A stretch of DNA of 64,000 nucleotides from Argyresthia goedartella (GCA_949825045.1 OX463816.1:14255579-14319578); one strand, 5' to 3'. Shown: positions 42,401 to 53,102, numbered from the stretch's first letter. Notes: generated from the sequence alone by a model not told the origin. Program-made: numbers and translations.

Positions 42401-42589
42401 ATATATATATAAATCCCGCAACCTATTTGGCGTCCTTTCACTTTGCATTATTATGGCGTCCACCAGATGACGTTGACTTATTGAAACTTTTTGAATGTAT
42501 ACTGATACATTGAACCTATCTGACGACATTAACCATCTTTTTTGTATTATAAACTCTAAAATGTTCTTCTTTTCGAGTCGACGGTCATC

Positions 42590-45145
42590 TCAGATACGGG
42601 CGGCCCAAAAGGCCGCAACCGCAATAGCTCGCTCGGTAGCCTTATACAGCTCCTCGTCCGTGCAGGTTGTCGGGCACGCAGGGCACCCAGTCATGTGCGC
42701 AATCGTCTGTCTCGGGTATCCACAGACGCACGCCGTGTCTAGTTCCGAGATGATGCCCCACCTCGCCAGGTTAGCTCTGGACCTCCCCACTCCAGCTCTG
42801 AGACGGTTGAGAGATTTCCAGATCGGCCAGCTGAGCTTGTATCCTTCAGCTAGTTTCTCTTTCACGCAGTTGCTCGGGTCTGTAGGGTTCAGTCGTGACT
42901 GCCACTTGGCGAGGCGTGTAGTTTGAGCTGGTTGACTTAGCGGCTGCACTGAGTGCAGGAAGCTTTTTCTGGAACGCAGCCTGGGCCTGGCTGGTACATG
43001 GTTGAACAGGGGATGCCGTCTGTCATGTGTCTGCTTTGACCTTTCAACCGAGCTAGAGACAGATCTCCGAACCTCCGGGGGGGCTATTCCTGCTAGCTGG
43101 TACAGCTTGTCGGTTAGTGTGGGTTTCAGACAGCCCGTTATGAATCGACATGACTCGTTCAATGCCACGTCGACCAGCTTTGCGTGCGTTGAACGTTCCC
43201 ACACAGGGCAGGCGTACTCAGCCGCAGAGTAGCACAGAGCCAGAGCTGTGGTGCGCAGGACGGTTGGCTTTGCTCCCCAGGATGTCGTGGTCAGCCTCTT
43301 GAGCAGGTTGTTGCGTGTGCAAACTTTTTGTTGGGTCTTCGTGCAATGCTGCTTCATTGTCAGGCTTCTGTCTAGGGTTACGCCGAGGTACTTAGGGAAA
43401 CTGTTGTGGGACAGTTTTACGTCTCTCCATGTGATGTTAAGTTCCCTTTTAGCATCCCTATTGCGGAGATGGTATGCACAGACCTCGGTTTTGGCTGGGT
43501 TTGGCTTCAGACCGTTAGCAGCATAGTATTCGCCAAGCTTGTTCAGGGAAGAGGAAATTATTCCCTCCACGCTCTCGAAGGTGTCCGATTGAGCCGCGAG
43601 TGCTAGGTCGTCAGCGTATATGAAACTTCTGGTATCCTGTGTCCTAGGCTGGTCATTTGTATATATGTTGAACAGACTTGGCGCCAGGACACTGCCCTGT
43701 GGCAATCCATTACGCTGATTTATCCAACGGCTCTTCTGGGTTTGCAGGTTAACTTGAAACCGGCGGTTACTGAGGAGCTGTCCTACGATCTGGCAGAAGT
43801 CATAATCGCCCGTGATCTCATACAGCTTTTTAATCATTACGCTGGTGTTCACAGTGTCATAGGCCGCCGATAAATCCACGAAAGCGACACCCGTGATTTT
43901 CCCTTTCTCAAATCCATCTTCAATGTGCTGGGTCAGGTTGAGAACTTGCGATGTGCAAGACTTGCCGGGTCGGAAACCTGCCTGTTCTGGGATCAGTTTA
44001 TCGTCGATGTATGGAGTAAGACGGCCAAGAAGGATCCTTTCGAACAGCTTGTATAGGTGGCATAGTAGGGAGATTGGACGAAAACTTTTGGGGTCATCAA
44101 CTGGTTTGCCCGGCTTGAGTAGCGCGATGACACGGGCCTTGCGCCATTCTTTTGGGATCTTCTTGGTTTCCAGATAGTTGTTGAAAAGCCTCAGAACCCA
44201 ATCCACCGTCACAGGGCCGAAATGCTTTATCTGTTCGACAGTGAGGTCGTCGAGTCCACACGCCTTCCCGCTTTTCAGCCTTCTAATCGCGGCAATCATC
44301 TCTTCGCGGCTGAAAGCATTACTCAGGGTGTCCGTCTCGGTGGCCGGGTTTCTAAGGATCTTCCTAGCTCCTGGGAGGGGTTTAGTCTTGCCATTCAGCA
44401 GCAGTTGGTGGGTGACCTGGTTTGCAGTAACATTTGTATATTCTCCAGAAGAGTTCTGGGTACCAGTTAGTTTCTTGATTGTAGACCAGGCTTTCTTACT
44501 GTTGTGCGTCATGTCAACCGACTCGACCAGGTCTTGCCATTTTTTCCGTCGGGTTTCACCGATACACTGCATTAGAGCTTCACCGAGGGCGGTAGTGTTT
44601 TCTGAAAAAGGGTCTCTTTCAAAGGCAGTCTGGTATTCCTGCAGAAGTCCGGCAGTGTCGCCAGTTATTCCTGGGACATAGGATGTGGCACAGCCCCTCG
44701 GAATAGTCTTGCGCGATATTTCCTTAATCACATCAATGAATGAGCTGTAGTTATTTGGCGTGGCCTCGATGGTGTGAATCCTGCTATCTAAAGTAGTTGC
44801 GAACTTCTCCCAATCCGCTTTGTTGAAGTTGAAACGCCTCCGGAACGGGACTATAGTAGGTTCGATTGCAGCGTTTACTTCACAGAAGATGGGTCTGTGT
44901 TGGGTGCGTGGGATCGGCCGTACAACTCGTTTTCGGCATTGGGAGCTAATGCTTGAGCTAGCGAAGATTAAGTCTGGGTTGTATCCCCTTTTCCATCTGC
45001 CACTGTTGAAGGATGCCGGTAGCTTTGGGTCGTGGATCCAGTGCAAGGTTATTGGCCTCGCTCCATTCCTCAACGGCTTCTCCATTTCCGTCCGTTTCCC
45101 TGTACCCCCGTGCGACGCTATGACTATTGAAATCTCCAGTGACAA
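42590..45145 (-). CDS. Reverse transcriptase polyprotein of non-LTR element (family E)
   Basis: This open frame of 851 residues is the longest in the window. Residues from about 35 on (IHDPKLPASFNSGRWKRGYNPDLIF) are the end of the endonuclease; earlier residues are out of frame. RT motifs: LKSGKACGLDDLTVE (~290), FRPISLLCHLYKLFERIL (~355), VDLSAAYDTV (motif A, Asp424), GLPQGSVLAPSLFN (motif B, ~480), FIYADDLAL (motif C, YADD 510-513) and FPKYLGVTLDR (thumb). The C-terminus has CVCGYPRQTIAHMTGCP, a CCHC-type zinc-binding site. All catalytic residues are intact. The protein would reverse-transcribe element RNA at a nicked target. RTE/Proto2-like is a guess; the clade is not settled. Confidence 0.92.
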   Translation of the reverse strand: MSLEISIVIASHGGTGKRTEMEKPLRNGARPITLHWIHDPKLPASFNSGRWKRGYNPDLIFASSSISSQCRKRVVRPIPRTQHRPIFCEVNAAIEPTIVPFRRRFNFNKADWEKFATTLDSRIHTIEATPNNYSSFIDVIKEISRKTIPRGCATSYVPGITGDTAGLLQEYQTAFERDPFSENTTALGEALMQCIGETRRKKWQDLVESVDMTHNSKKAWSTIKKLTGTQNSSGEYTNVTANQVTHQLLLNGKTKPLPGARKILRNPATETDTLSNAFSREEMIAAIRRLKSGKACGLDDLTVEQIKHFGPVTVDWVLRLFNNYLETKKIPKEWRKARVIALLKPGKPVDDPKSFRPISLLCHLYKLFERILLGRLTPYIDDKLIPEQAGFRPGKSCTSQVLNLTQHIEDGFEKGKITGVAFVDLSAAYDTVNTSVMIKKLYEITGDYDFCQIVGQLLSNRRFQVNLQTQKSRWINQRNGLPQGSVLAPSLFNIYTNDQPRTQDTRSFIYADDLALAAQSDTFESVEGIISSSLNKLGEYYAANGLKPNPAKTEVCAYHLRNRDAKRELNITWRDVKLSHNSFPKYLGVTLDRSLTMKQHCTKTQQKVCTRNNLLKRLTTTSWGAKPTVLRTTALALCYSAAEYACPVWERSTHAKLVDVALNESCRFITGCLKPTLTDKLYQLAGIAPPEVRRSVSSSVERSKQTHDRRHPLFNHVPARPRLRSRKSFLHSVQPLSQPAQTTRLAKWQSRLNPTDPSNCVKEKLAEGYKLSWPIWKSLNRLRAGVGRSRANLARWGIISELDTACVCGYPRQTIAHMTGCPACPTTCTDEELYKATERAIAVAAFWAARI

Positions 45146-45563
45146 TTCTGGTTATCGTGTTGCCGAAATTGGGTGTCGCTGTGAATTGGAACGGGTTGTT
45201 GGGGGGTTTGTATACGGATGTTACAGTGGCGTCCGACAACTCCACGGTCAGTATCTCCACATTATTGTCGTCTGTTAGGTGGGCGGACTTCACGTGCGTA
45301 CCAGGTTTGGTGTAGATCGCGCTGCCGTACTTGAGATGAGGTCGTTCGATGATACGGGTCATATTCATTATATCCGGCCTCGGGTTGTCTGGGCCTCGGT
45401 GCGTTTCTTGTACGCACAAAACGTCAGTCTTATTTATATGGCACAGCTCAGCAAGTAAAATTGCTTTGTCCGCTGAGAAGCCCTCTATATTAATAGAGAG
45501 AAATGTCAAGGCAGGCCCTGATAAGGGCCGTATATTGCGAGCTTGGATCTTACGGATGGCCAT
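44958..45563 (-). CDS. Endonuclease N-terminus of non-LTR element (family E)
   Basis: This open frame of 201 residues starts at the ATG 45563-45561 (MAIRKIQARNIRP). It is an apurinic-type endonuclease: LTFLSINIEGFSADKAIL, DVLCVQETHRGPDN (Glu), YGSAIYTKPG, VTSVYKPPN and IVTGDFNSHS (catalytic Asp/Asn) to EEWSEANNLAL. Meaningful sequence ends near residue 173. One extra base around 45041-45045 puts the rest of the endonuclease in the frame that continues into the RT. Without that base one polyprotein of about 990 residues would be read. The frameshift could also be a sequencing or assembly error. Confidence 0.88.
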   Translation of the reverse strand: MAIRKIQARNIRPLSGPALTFLSINIEGFSADKAILLAELCHINKTDVLCVQETHRGPDNPRPDIMNMTRIIERPHLKYGSAIYTKPGTHVKSAHLTDDNNVEILTVELSDATVTSVYKPPNNPFQFTATPNFGNTITRIVTGDFNSHSVARGYRETDGNGEAVEEWSEANNLALDPRPKATGILQQWQMEKGIQPRLNLR

Positions 45564-45650
45564 CGTGGTGAAAAGATTAGTCAGCCTACTGCTTGTTGAT
45601 GCTAGTAGCTGCTTCCAGGGGACGCCAGTTGCTTAAGTAGGTATAAAGCG

Positions 45651-46279
45651 TGCACCACACTGGGAGGCTTTTTTCATGTCCCCCTTCTGGGTAGGTCTAA
45701 AATGTTGATATACAAATATATGTATATTGCCAATCACTATGCAAACAATCTCAACTCCCTTTCATAATAACATCAAAAGGACATCCGCCGTATATTTTAA
45801 AATAATTTTTACATTATCGACTATACAACGTCCACGTGTTTATGCGACGTTGCCAAACTTCCAATAACTGCAAGCATATAAATTTAAGCTTTACTACAAG
45901 AGACAACGGTCTGATTTGCTTGCAAAGCTTAGAATGCAAAAACAATCCCAGAAACATGTGTTCGACGGACAGAAACAGAATCCCATTAAAAGCACCTTAT
46001 CGAATGAAAGACTATGCGGGCTGTTTGGGGTGCTCTAGAAGACAGCAAGCTGGATAGATATTACGAGCCGGGTTGACGGCGTAGGTGGATGAAGGAGCCA
46101 AAACAACAAAACAATATGAAAATAACATTATTTATTGATGTTATAAGATCACTGAACTGTTAAACCTAAACAGTGAAATAGAAAAATAAAATGTAGGTAT
46201 TATTTAAACAAGTCCCATACATGTTTTGGAAGATTTTTGGCTCCTTTGTCCCTAAAAATTTAAAACATTTAAAAAATCT
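45651..46279. other. Probable 5' region of family E and adjoining DNA
   Basis: GACGTTGCCAAACTTC at 45846-45861 recurs inverted at 52761-52776, in the truncated family E-like copy, so this region probably belongs to the element's 5' untranslated part. No gene. GGAGCCAAAA (46097) and TTTTGGCTCC (46234) form a distant inverted pair like those of the adjacent tandem units. Confidence 0.4.
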
Positions 46280-46770
46280 ACCATATTCGGACGCAAAACC
46301 AAATACGGTGTGAAATTTTTATCCCATCTGGCATCCGTATATGTGTCTCAAAAATATGCAGCCTAGAATTGACTAACACATATTTATTACTAAGTTAGTA
46401 ACATTATCTTTATAACGGAACCACAACTAATGCGCTACAAAACAAAACACAAAGATTATTGTTTACTGAAATATTAAAACAAACACATATATGGGCGCCA
46501 AACTAAACACGATATCTACGATTTTGATATATCTGGCGTCCGCATATATGTATAAATCTTTTTAAAAAATAGTCCTTCTAGAATTAATAAATTCACATAT
46601 GTCACAAAGTGACAGTAAGCACAACAAAAGCATAATTAGGGTGCTACAAAACATTACACAAAGGTTATTTTTTACTGAAATAACAAACCAAAAACATATA
46701 TGGATGCCAAACTAAACACAGTATGAATAATTTTCAAATATCTGGCGTCCCAATATATATCTGTTGTTGT
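46280..46770. repeat. Tandem array of about 2.4 units, period about 205 bp
   Basis: Three diverged units occur at about 46282-46345, 46485-46552 and 46695-46762. Each has (CATATATGG)(G/A)(C/T)GCCAAAC.AAA near one end and ATCTGGC(G/A)TCC near the other, so each unit is itself an imperfect inverted repeat. Between them, AACAC...AAAGGTTATT..TTTACTGAAAT is also repeated. The GGACGCC/GGCGTCC motif is the same as in the 3' ends of family E. Confidence 0.7.
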
Positions 46771-46842
46771 TTCATTCATTCTGGGTAGGCATAAAGCTTA
46801 TCATCGTTTTTGTTTACTCTTGACTTCATACGTCTTCTTTAA

Positions 46843-46995
46843 ATTCTTGCATAGTCATGACAAATAATTACCGCTACTCATTGAAATGTGAGGGTAGTTA
46901 ACACATTTTAATACACAAGAGAGATTACGAGGATCAATAAATCCGGATCGTTCAGTAGAACCTTCTATTACTTCTCACTTTTACCAAATTACCTT
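46843..46995 (-). repeat. Inverted partner of the repeat at 49495-49640
   Basis: TCATTGAAATGTGAGGGTAG ... GATTACGAGGATCAATAAAT ... ATTACTTCTCACTTTTACCA is matched in reverse orientation at 49495-49625 over about 150 bases with moderate divergence. It is probably two copies of the 5' region of one non-LTR family (family F starts next to the second copy). Confidence 0.6.
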
Positions 46996-47065
46996 CCTTG
47001 CCACATTATCATACTTTTCCGTCACATTACCACAGTAAACGAATTAAGAAAATTAACAAAGAATG

Positions 47066-48133
47066 AATTTGCGACCTGTCGAAGGCGTTTGAATGTGTTG
47101 ATCATAATACGCTATTAATTTAAATAAATCATTACGGAGTTAGAAATAAAGCGTTGTATCTACTAAGATCATACCTAAGCAATAGAATTCAAAAGGCAGA
47201 AGTTAACGGCGTAAAATCTGATGGATCGGTTGTTAAAATTGGCGTTTCACAAGGTTCCATATTAGGCCCTTTCTTATTCCTGGTATATATTAATGATCTG
47301 CCTTTCAGGGTGGAGAAATTAACTGACATAGTGTTGTTTGCTGATGATACTTCAATGGTCTTCAAAATTGAAAGACAAAAAGGAGATTTTGATGATGTTA
47401 ATGGTGTATTGTCTTTAACCTTGAATTGGTTCACAGTTAATAATTTATTGTTATCGCTGGTAAAACCAAGTGTATCAAATTCTCACTTCCAAATGTCAGG
47501 CAAGTTGAGACCAGTTTAGTGTTAGACAACAGCACGTTAGAATTAGTAAATGATACGAAGTTTCTTGGAATAACCATTGATAGCAAATTGCAGTGGGGAC
47601 CCCACATAGATAAATTGGCTGGTAAATTAAGTTCTGCGGCTTACGCTGTTAGGAACATCAGACAAAGCACGGATGTGGCTGCATCTAGGCTAGTATATTT
47701 TAGTTACTTTCATAGTGTGATGTCCTGTGGTATCTTGTTGTGGGGGAAAGCAGCGGATATTCAAACTATTTTTATTTTACAGAAAAGAGCTATTCGAGCA
47801 ATTTATAATTTAAAATGAACAGACTCCTTAAGAGAGCTTTTTAAAGAAATTGACATACTAACAGTAGCTAGTCAATTTATTTTCGAAAATATAATGTATG
47901 TACGCAAGAACCTGACAACATTTTCCAAACTTAGCGATAGCTGTAATGTTAACCTAAGAAATAATCACAGACTATGTGCGCCCCGTTTTAGACTCGCGAA
48001 GGTTAGCAATTCTTTCAAGGGTCAGTGCATTCTCTACTACAATAGGATACCTCTGGAGATTTTGAAATTGCCATTTGAGCAATTTAAAAAGCATGTTAAA
48101 GCGACTTTGACGAAAAAGGGATTACTTAAATGA
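47066..48133 (+). pseudogene. CR1-like reverse transcriptase, truncated and frameshifted (family B)
   Basis: Segments in order: CDLSKAFECVDHN with a stop near 47120; YLLRSYLSNRIQKAEVNGV; KIGVSQGSILGPFLFLVYIND (motif B); VLFADDTSMVFK (motif C, both Asp present); a frame change near 47500; FLGITIDSKLQWGPHIDKLAGKL; SYFHSVMSCGILLWG; ILQKRAIRAIYNLK and a stop at 47816; then VRKNLTTFSKLSD and FKGQCILYYNRIPLEI. The catalytic motif is preserved but the protein is in at least four pieces. Confidence 0.85.
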
Positions 48134-48416
48134 CAGGACTGTATGGGGTTAATCTGGCTCAACACAGACCTTGCTGTTAACAGTTTTGTGATTATTTATT
48201 CCTGCTTATTAATCATAACAATTTAATTTTTCATATTTGTATTAGTTAAGCACAACCTATTTTTAAAAGAGATCTAAAAATCAATCTGTGGGAGTTTCTA
48301 CGCCCTTCTTCTCCCACAATGGTCCAATGTAGAGAAGAGGCAAAAAATGACGTTTGCTAAGTATATGTAAATATCTTCAGTAATAAAGTACTTTGACTTG
48401 ACTTGACTTGACTTGT
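47066..48416 (+). mobile_element. Family B CR1-like element, 5'-truncated copy
   Basis: It starts abruptly inside the reverse transcriptase (CDLSKAFECVDHN, motif A). It continues to the 3' end with CCTTCT(T/G)CTCCCACA...GTCCAATGTAGAGA and AATAAAGTACTTTGACTTGACTTGACTTG. That is a (GACTT)n microsatellite tail like that of the copy ending at 61908. 5' truncation is typical of incomplete target-primed reverse transcription. Confidence 0.85.
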
Positions 48417-49494
48417 CAAAACTATATCTGCTTTAAAAATATGTACAGTAAAGTACGGTCGCATGAATTAAGAATTTTGCACATTGACTCCTAGCTACTT
48501 GTATCTTTCACTCGCGCGTAAATGATATCGTCTTCATGCTCACAATTGAACTGTGCGAGCGCCACTCCAATATAATTTACGCGTGAGCGAGAGAGACCAG
48601 TAGCTAGGGGTAGATTTACGAAATTCCTTCTGCTCGGCGACCGTACTTTAGTAGAGAATTTAGGATGTGATTCGGCTACTGTCGGATAAAATCAGAACAA
48701 TTCGTGTTACAGAAAAATTGTGGTAAATTATAATATTTTTTAAATTAAAAGTGCTGTTGACTTCATCAGCAGAAGTAATACAATGGTGTCTCTGACTCGT
48801 TCTCACCAAATTAAAGAAAAACATATTAGACACTTTCCAAAGATAAAACGATGACTGAAATTAATTTTACCTCACAAAGAAAACAATGATAATCCACATA
48901 CCATTTTTTAAGGAAAAAATGGCTTAAGAAAGCTGAGAAGAGTACGGGTGAACTAATAATTAATAATTTAATTCAGCTGACGATCTCCCATAGATAGATA
49001 GTAAGTTGCACAGGTATTATAATTTTGAACTATTTGAAAAATAAAATAAAAAATATTGTGGTCTAAAGGAGAATACAGCCCTGACTAGTCGAAGAATAGA
49101 AGAATATTGTCATAACGACAAATCTCATTACTATGATATATTAGTTTTACATTCCATTCCTTTTGTGCCTTTTCCGTGTCTTCCACTGATCCTGGCCGAA
49201 TTTGCCTCTTGCCACCATTAACAAAAATGAATTGGATTGAAATTTTTATTATGATGTTCCAATGAAACCTACTATAACAATCACAAAATGATCATTATAT
49301 ATTGAGGTAATGCTTATTTTGACTTGATTCTCAACTTTGGCTTATCTTTTCTTTTATCCGCAAAAAATTGTAAACCTTAAAAAAACGGATTTCTGCGGAA
49401 GATTTGATTAGGCATTTTTTCAAAATTTTATTTTCCAGGCTATTATTGTGGAAGTGTGTTGATTTTAGTGTGACAATGCGCTAAGGCAGATAAT
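48417..49494. other. Unassigned AT-rich stretch
   Basis: An inverted pair, CACTCGCGCGTAAATGATAT-like (48509) and ATATAATTTACGCGTGAGCG (48569-48588), folds a segment of about 90 bases and may be a small MITE. Nothing else is supported. Confidence 0.35.
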
Positions 49495-51480
49495 TTAGTA
49501 AAAGTGAGAAGTAATGGAAGGCGAATGAATGATGCGGATTGATTGTTCCTCGTAATTCCCTAGAGCATTGAAATGTGTGAACGACCTTCACATTTCAATG
49601 AGCTGTAGCAGTAGTTATGTACGAGCTTATATTTGTTTTGACATATAAGTAATGTCTAAAAATATAACTGATGAAATAGATAGTAATCAAAATGTAAGCT
49701 GCACAAAACCAAACGTTTAAGAGCTGCAAAAGTTGTATAAGCTCTCAGTATAATTTAAAACTAATGACATTTAATATTCGCAGCATTAACAGAAACTTTG
49801 ATGATGTTATTTATCATTGCACTGAAACGCATGGATGTTAATATGGACTTCATGGTATTTAACCAAATGTCATTTGAACAGTAATTCTTTTATAAGGCAA
49901 ATAGAGAGTTACGTCAATTTAACTCTACCAAATACATAAATAAAGCTGGTGGGGGACGGTAGGAATTGCTGACGTATGAACCTGAAGTAAAAGATGCTAA
50001 TGGCGTGGTTGTAGATATTAAAAATGGGCCCAAGGTTATTGGGACCTATCGCACACTCTCAATATGCAACGTTGACGATGAACGTTAGCTTCATCTCATC
50101 CGTAGAGTCGCTTGAGTCGCTAAAGATAAACTCTTTCATCATATTTGCAGGGGACATAAATATCAACATAATGTCAGATGAAGACGATAGCCGCAAAATA
50201 TATAAAACCTGTGTCGCCTAGCCGAGCATGGACAGAGGCTGGAATAATCCAGCCAATACAAAACCAACTAGGATGGAAAACTGCCTCGATCTCATTTAAA
50301 AGGACTAGGTATGGGGCGGAATCCGCGATATTTATTGACCAGCATTACCAATCATGATATTGCCATGGTTTTAAGCACACCAAAGCATCTTGAAAATCAA
50401 ATCGTCAAGAAAAAAAACTAAACTATGATGCAGTCAGAAATTACCTGGGACTGGAAGACTGGAAAGCAGTCATTAACACTGAGAGCCGTAGAGATTTTCA
50501 CATCAATTCTCCAAACATAGATGTTGCGAAAAATACTTCATAGATAAATTAGCAGATCGAAACTCAACTTGAAGCTTTGAATCACGCCCGGTCTCCTAAG
50601 ATAAGCTGCACTTGGAACAAATAAAGGATAGCAATAACAATTTACTCAGGGTCACTTACTAGAGGTACTAAAAACGATCTGTTACACCGACTCAAAACAA
50701 CTCACGAAGCTAAAGAGCTAGAAGACAGCCAGGGCAATCCCAAACAGTTATGGAAACCTATCAGATAATATGCTTCCAAACGCCTATACAAAAGTATTCA
50801 CTGAAACTGCTCGACATTAAAAATAGTGTCAAGGCCTTCCTCAACAAATACATTGCTAAAGTGGGTCAAAATCTCGACCACATGACCCTAAACAACACTT
50901 TTTCTTTACTCTACAGACGACACAGCGGTGATCCAACTCCTGACAACTTCAATAACTTGCTCATCAAAGTCATAGCCCATAAAATAGTAAAAGCGCTCTC
51001 ACAAATTTTCAACTTGAGTCTTGTGATTATTAATATGCAAATTCAAATTCTTAATAAAATTAATCCATATGATAGGATATCACAACCTAAAATATATCTT
51101 AAATTAAAAAATCCACTGGCATATTTCTGGAAGCATGGAAAATAGCCAACGTGTCACTTTTTCATAAAGGTAGATCTAAAACCGATGTGAGGCATCAATC
51201 TCGCTCCTGAACACAATGTCGAAGATGCTTGAGAAGTTCCCTGCTCAGAGACGAAGGACTCGGCCCCAGTGAGTTTCGGAATCCCTCAAGGCAGCATCCT
51301 GGGTCCCACGTTTTTCGTTATTTATATAAATAACCTTCTACATCTTCGCGTCCTGGATGCCGAGATCTTTTGGTATGCCAATGACAAAGCCATTCTGTTC
51401 CATGAAAAATCCTAGAATAGTGTTTACAGAACAGCCGAGTCAGGGTTAAGACAGGTGGAGCGCTTCACCATCTAGCGCGA
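49495..51480 (+). mobile_element. Decayed non-LTR retrotransposon (family F)
   Basis: 5' region (49495-49740, repeated inverted at 46.84 kb), endonuclease and reverse transcriptase fragments lie in order on the plus strand. All are heavily mutated. The 3' end is not identifiable. It is clearly older than families B and E. Confidence 0.65.
49761..51470 (+). pseudogene. Endonuclease-reverse transcriptase relic (family F)
   Basis: Recognisable pieces: MTFNIRSINRNFDD (start of the endonuclease), EVKDANGVVVDIKNGPKVIGTY, SFIIFAGDININIMSDED (catalytic Asp/Asn block) and ENCLDLI. Further on, YRRHSGDPTPDNFNNLLIK sits before the RT. Then come FGIPQGSILGPTFFVIYINN (motif B, 51277-51336) and IFWYANDKAILFHEK, in which the catalytic YADD has become YAND. 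Stops and frameshifts occur throughout. The 131-codon open piece at 50750-51145 is only part of it. Confidence 0.7.
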
Positions 51481-52299
51481 CACTATCTTTCGCGTCACTG
51501 CCGAGGCATTGTATAAGTAGCTCTATTATAACTCTGCTATGGAGGGCTTGGAAAGCCAACCTGGTTGCGAATTAAGTACGCACGGGTTGCGTAATTTACA
51601 GGCACAAAGGTACAAGTAAAATTATCTTTTTTCTCTAGAGATCTCTAACCTTCTTTCGACAACGATGAAATAGTCCTTTTACGTCGATATTTATTTTTCG
51701 CCATCTTCTTTTTTCCAAGTTTTCTTAGCTTCCTTGAGATAAGTCTTCTGTTTTCATAATCTTTTCGTTTCGGCATGGCGAAGTTTTAACTTACTTTTTA
51801 GAAATCGAAAGATGCTTGCTGAGTGATCGAAACTGAAAACGTGAATGACGAACGACCGATGTCGGAGGCGCGGGAGGAAACGAAAAGAAAACACCAACAC
51901 TCTCAAATACAGTGTTGAGTGATGACCGCTGGATGCGCTACTACATAGTATTATCTCTTACTTTAGGTTACTCAATTCTTCAGATGGAGCCTTCATACGA
52001 AGAACCCGTACGTGAATTTTCATCATTATTATACAATAATGATAGAACTTACGATAGAACCACGTACGGGTACTTACCAGGACCATATTTGCACGCCATT
52101 TCCCTGATTTTTCCTTTCCATCCTACAAACCTACGCCTACAAACCCTTTCAGGAAACAAAATAAGAGTTTGAAAGAGTTTGTGTTGTCGCTGAACTCAAT
52201 TTGAAATCATTTTCTATTATTTTATTACGCATGTTTGAGCTGCAATAATTATATTCCCTTCTTTTTTCCCTACCTTCTATGTACCTATATGATAAACTG
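51481..52299. other. Unassigned stretch with a nested palindrome
   Basis: CCCGTACGTG (52005-52014) pairs with CACGTACGGG (52062-52071), and TCATTATTATACAATAATGA lies in the loop. No gene is supported; the 86-codon plus-strand frame at 51912-52172 is not recognised. Confidence 0.35.
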
Positions 52300-52590
52300 T
52301 CTTGTTTGTATAACTTTTAATGAATCATAAAGGATCCCATAGGACAGGCCCTGACTAGTTTGGGTTCCACCATTTATTATCTAATTATAAAACATCTTAT
52401 TCATCATCAAATGTTAAGTTAAATGTTCCTAGGTTACTTAATTCTTTCACGCATTAAATAGTGTCTAAAGGGAGAGGCAGATGGGCCTTAAAACACAGGT
52501 TTATTAAACTAAGTTTAAGGTTCCAATGTATCTTTCATCTGTATATTACTTTGGTGAATAAATTTCATTTTCATTTTCATTTTCATCTAG
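52300..52590 (+). mobile_element. 3' end of a CR1-like non-LTR element
   Basis: A T-rich region, 'GGCCCTGACTAGTTTGGGTTC', then GGTGAATAAATTTCATTTTC and (TTTTCA)n at about 52565-52588. The layout (AATAAA followed by a hexamer microsatellite tail) is that of the 3' ends of families A and B, but the sequence is a third family. No coding part remains. Confidence 0.45.
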
Positions 52591-52754
52591 ACATTGTATA
52601 TATTATCTAATATTTCTTTATGTTTTTTCACAATTACTTCCAAGGCAAATAAATTATTATGAACGCAAACTTCGAAATCAACGAACACTTCAATCATATT
52701 AAACTGTGGACTATGTAGGTACGTAACTCCACACGCTCCGATAAAAAAATCAGT

Positions 52755-53058
52755 ATGGACGAAGTTTGGCAACGTCTCATTCTTCGAGCGGACGTCAAAT
52801 GCGGCCTATCATGAAAGTGTTTCTTGCGACTCTAGCGCCACTGTAATTTGATGGGGAAAATAGCAGAACTATAGAAATGTACAGTCAAGGCATACTAAGG
52901 ACTAAATGACGTCCGAGTAAAAAAAAAAATCTTAACATTTCTGTGATGTGCTTCAACAGTAGAAGCTATTTAGACCTATTGCCGATGTGACGTCCGTATA
53001 CCGGACGCCGGAAGCAGGTGGACGCCACATCATATGCAAAAAAGGCCATAGTGGACGC

Positions 53059-53099
<41 letters not shown>
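52755..53099 (+). mobile_element. Internally deleted family E-like copy with (TA)n tail
   Basis: GAAGTTTGGCAACGTC (52761-52776) matches the 5' region of family E (45861-45846, minus). GGTGGACGCCA (53017) and GTGGACGCCAAATATA (53051) match its 3' end (42434-42464, minus), followed by (TA)n at 53062-53099. No EN-RT lies between. GACGTCCG words recur (52910, 52990). It could be a deletion derivative or a SINE-like element using the family E tail. Confidence 0.5.
53062..53099. repeat. (TA)n microsatellite
   Basis: Uninterrupted AT/TA dinucleotide run of about 38 bases at the end of the family E-like 3' sequence. Confidence 0.9.

Positions 53100-53102
<3 letters not shown>

Larger units (their letters stand above)
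42392..45650 (-). mobile_element. Non-LTR retrotransposon, nearly intact EN-RT (family E)
   Basis: The element runs leftward. Endonuclease (45563-45040) and reverse transcriptase (to 42590) are followed by about 190 bases of 3' untranslated DNA with GGTGGACGCC and GGACGCCAAA, and a (TA)n tail near 42392-42410. A matching 3' end with the same two GGACGCC motifs and a (TA)n tail lies at 53017-53099, which defines the tail. The 5' end is not certain; a tandem array with GGACGCC motifs lies further upstream (46.3-46.8 kb). I did not find a separate ORF1 or target duplications. Confidence 0.82.

Noticed and set aside
42495..45278. Plus-strand frames opposite family E EN-RT
   Set aside because: Antisense shadows of a clearly coding minus-strand frame.
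46280..46770. CRISPR-like array
   Set aside because: Only about 2.4 diverged long units, each an inverted repeat, in an insect genome; no short identical repeats with unique spacers.
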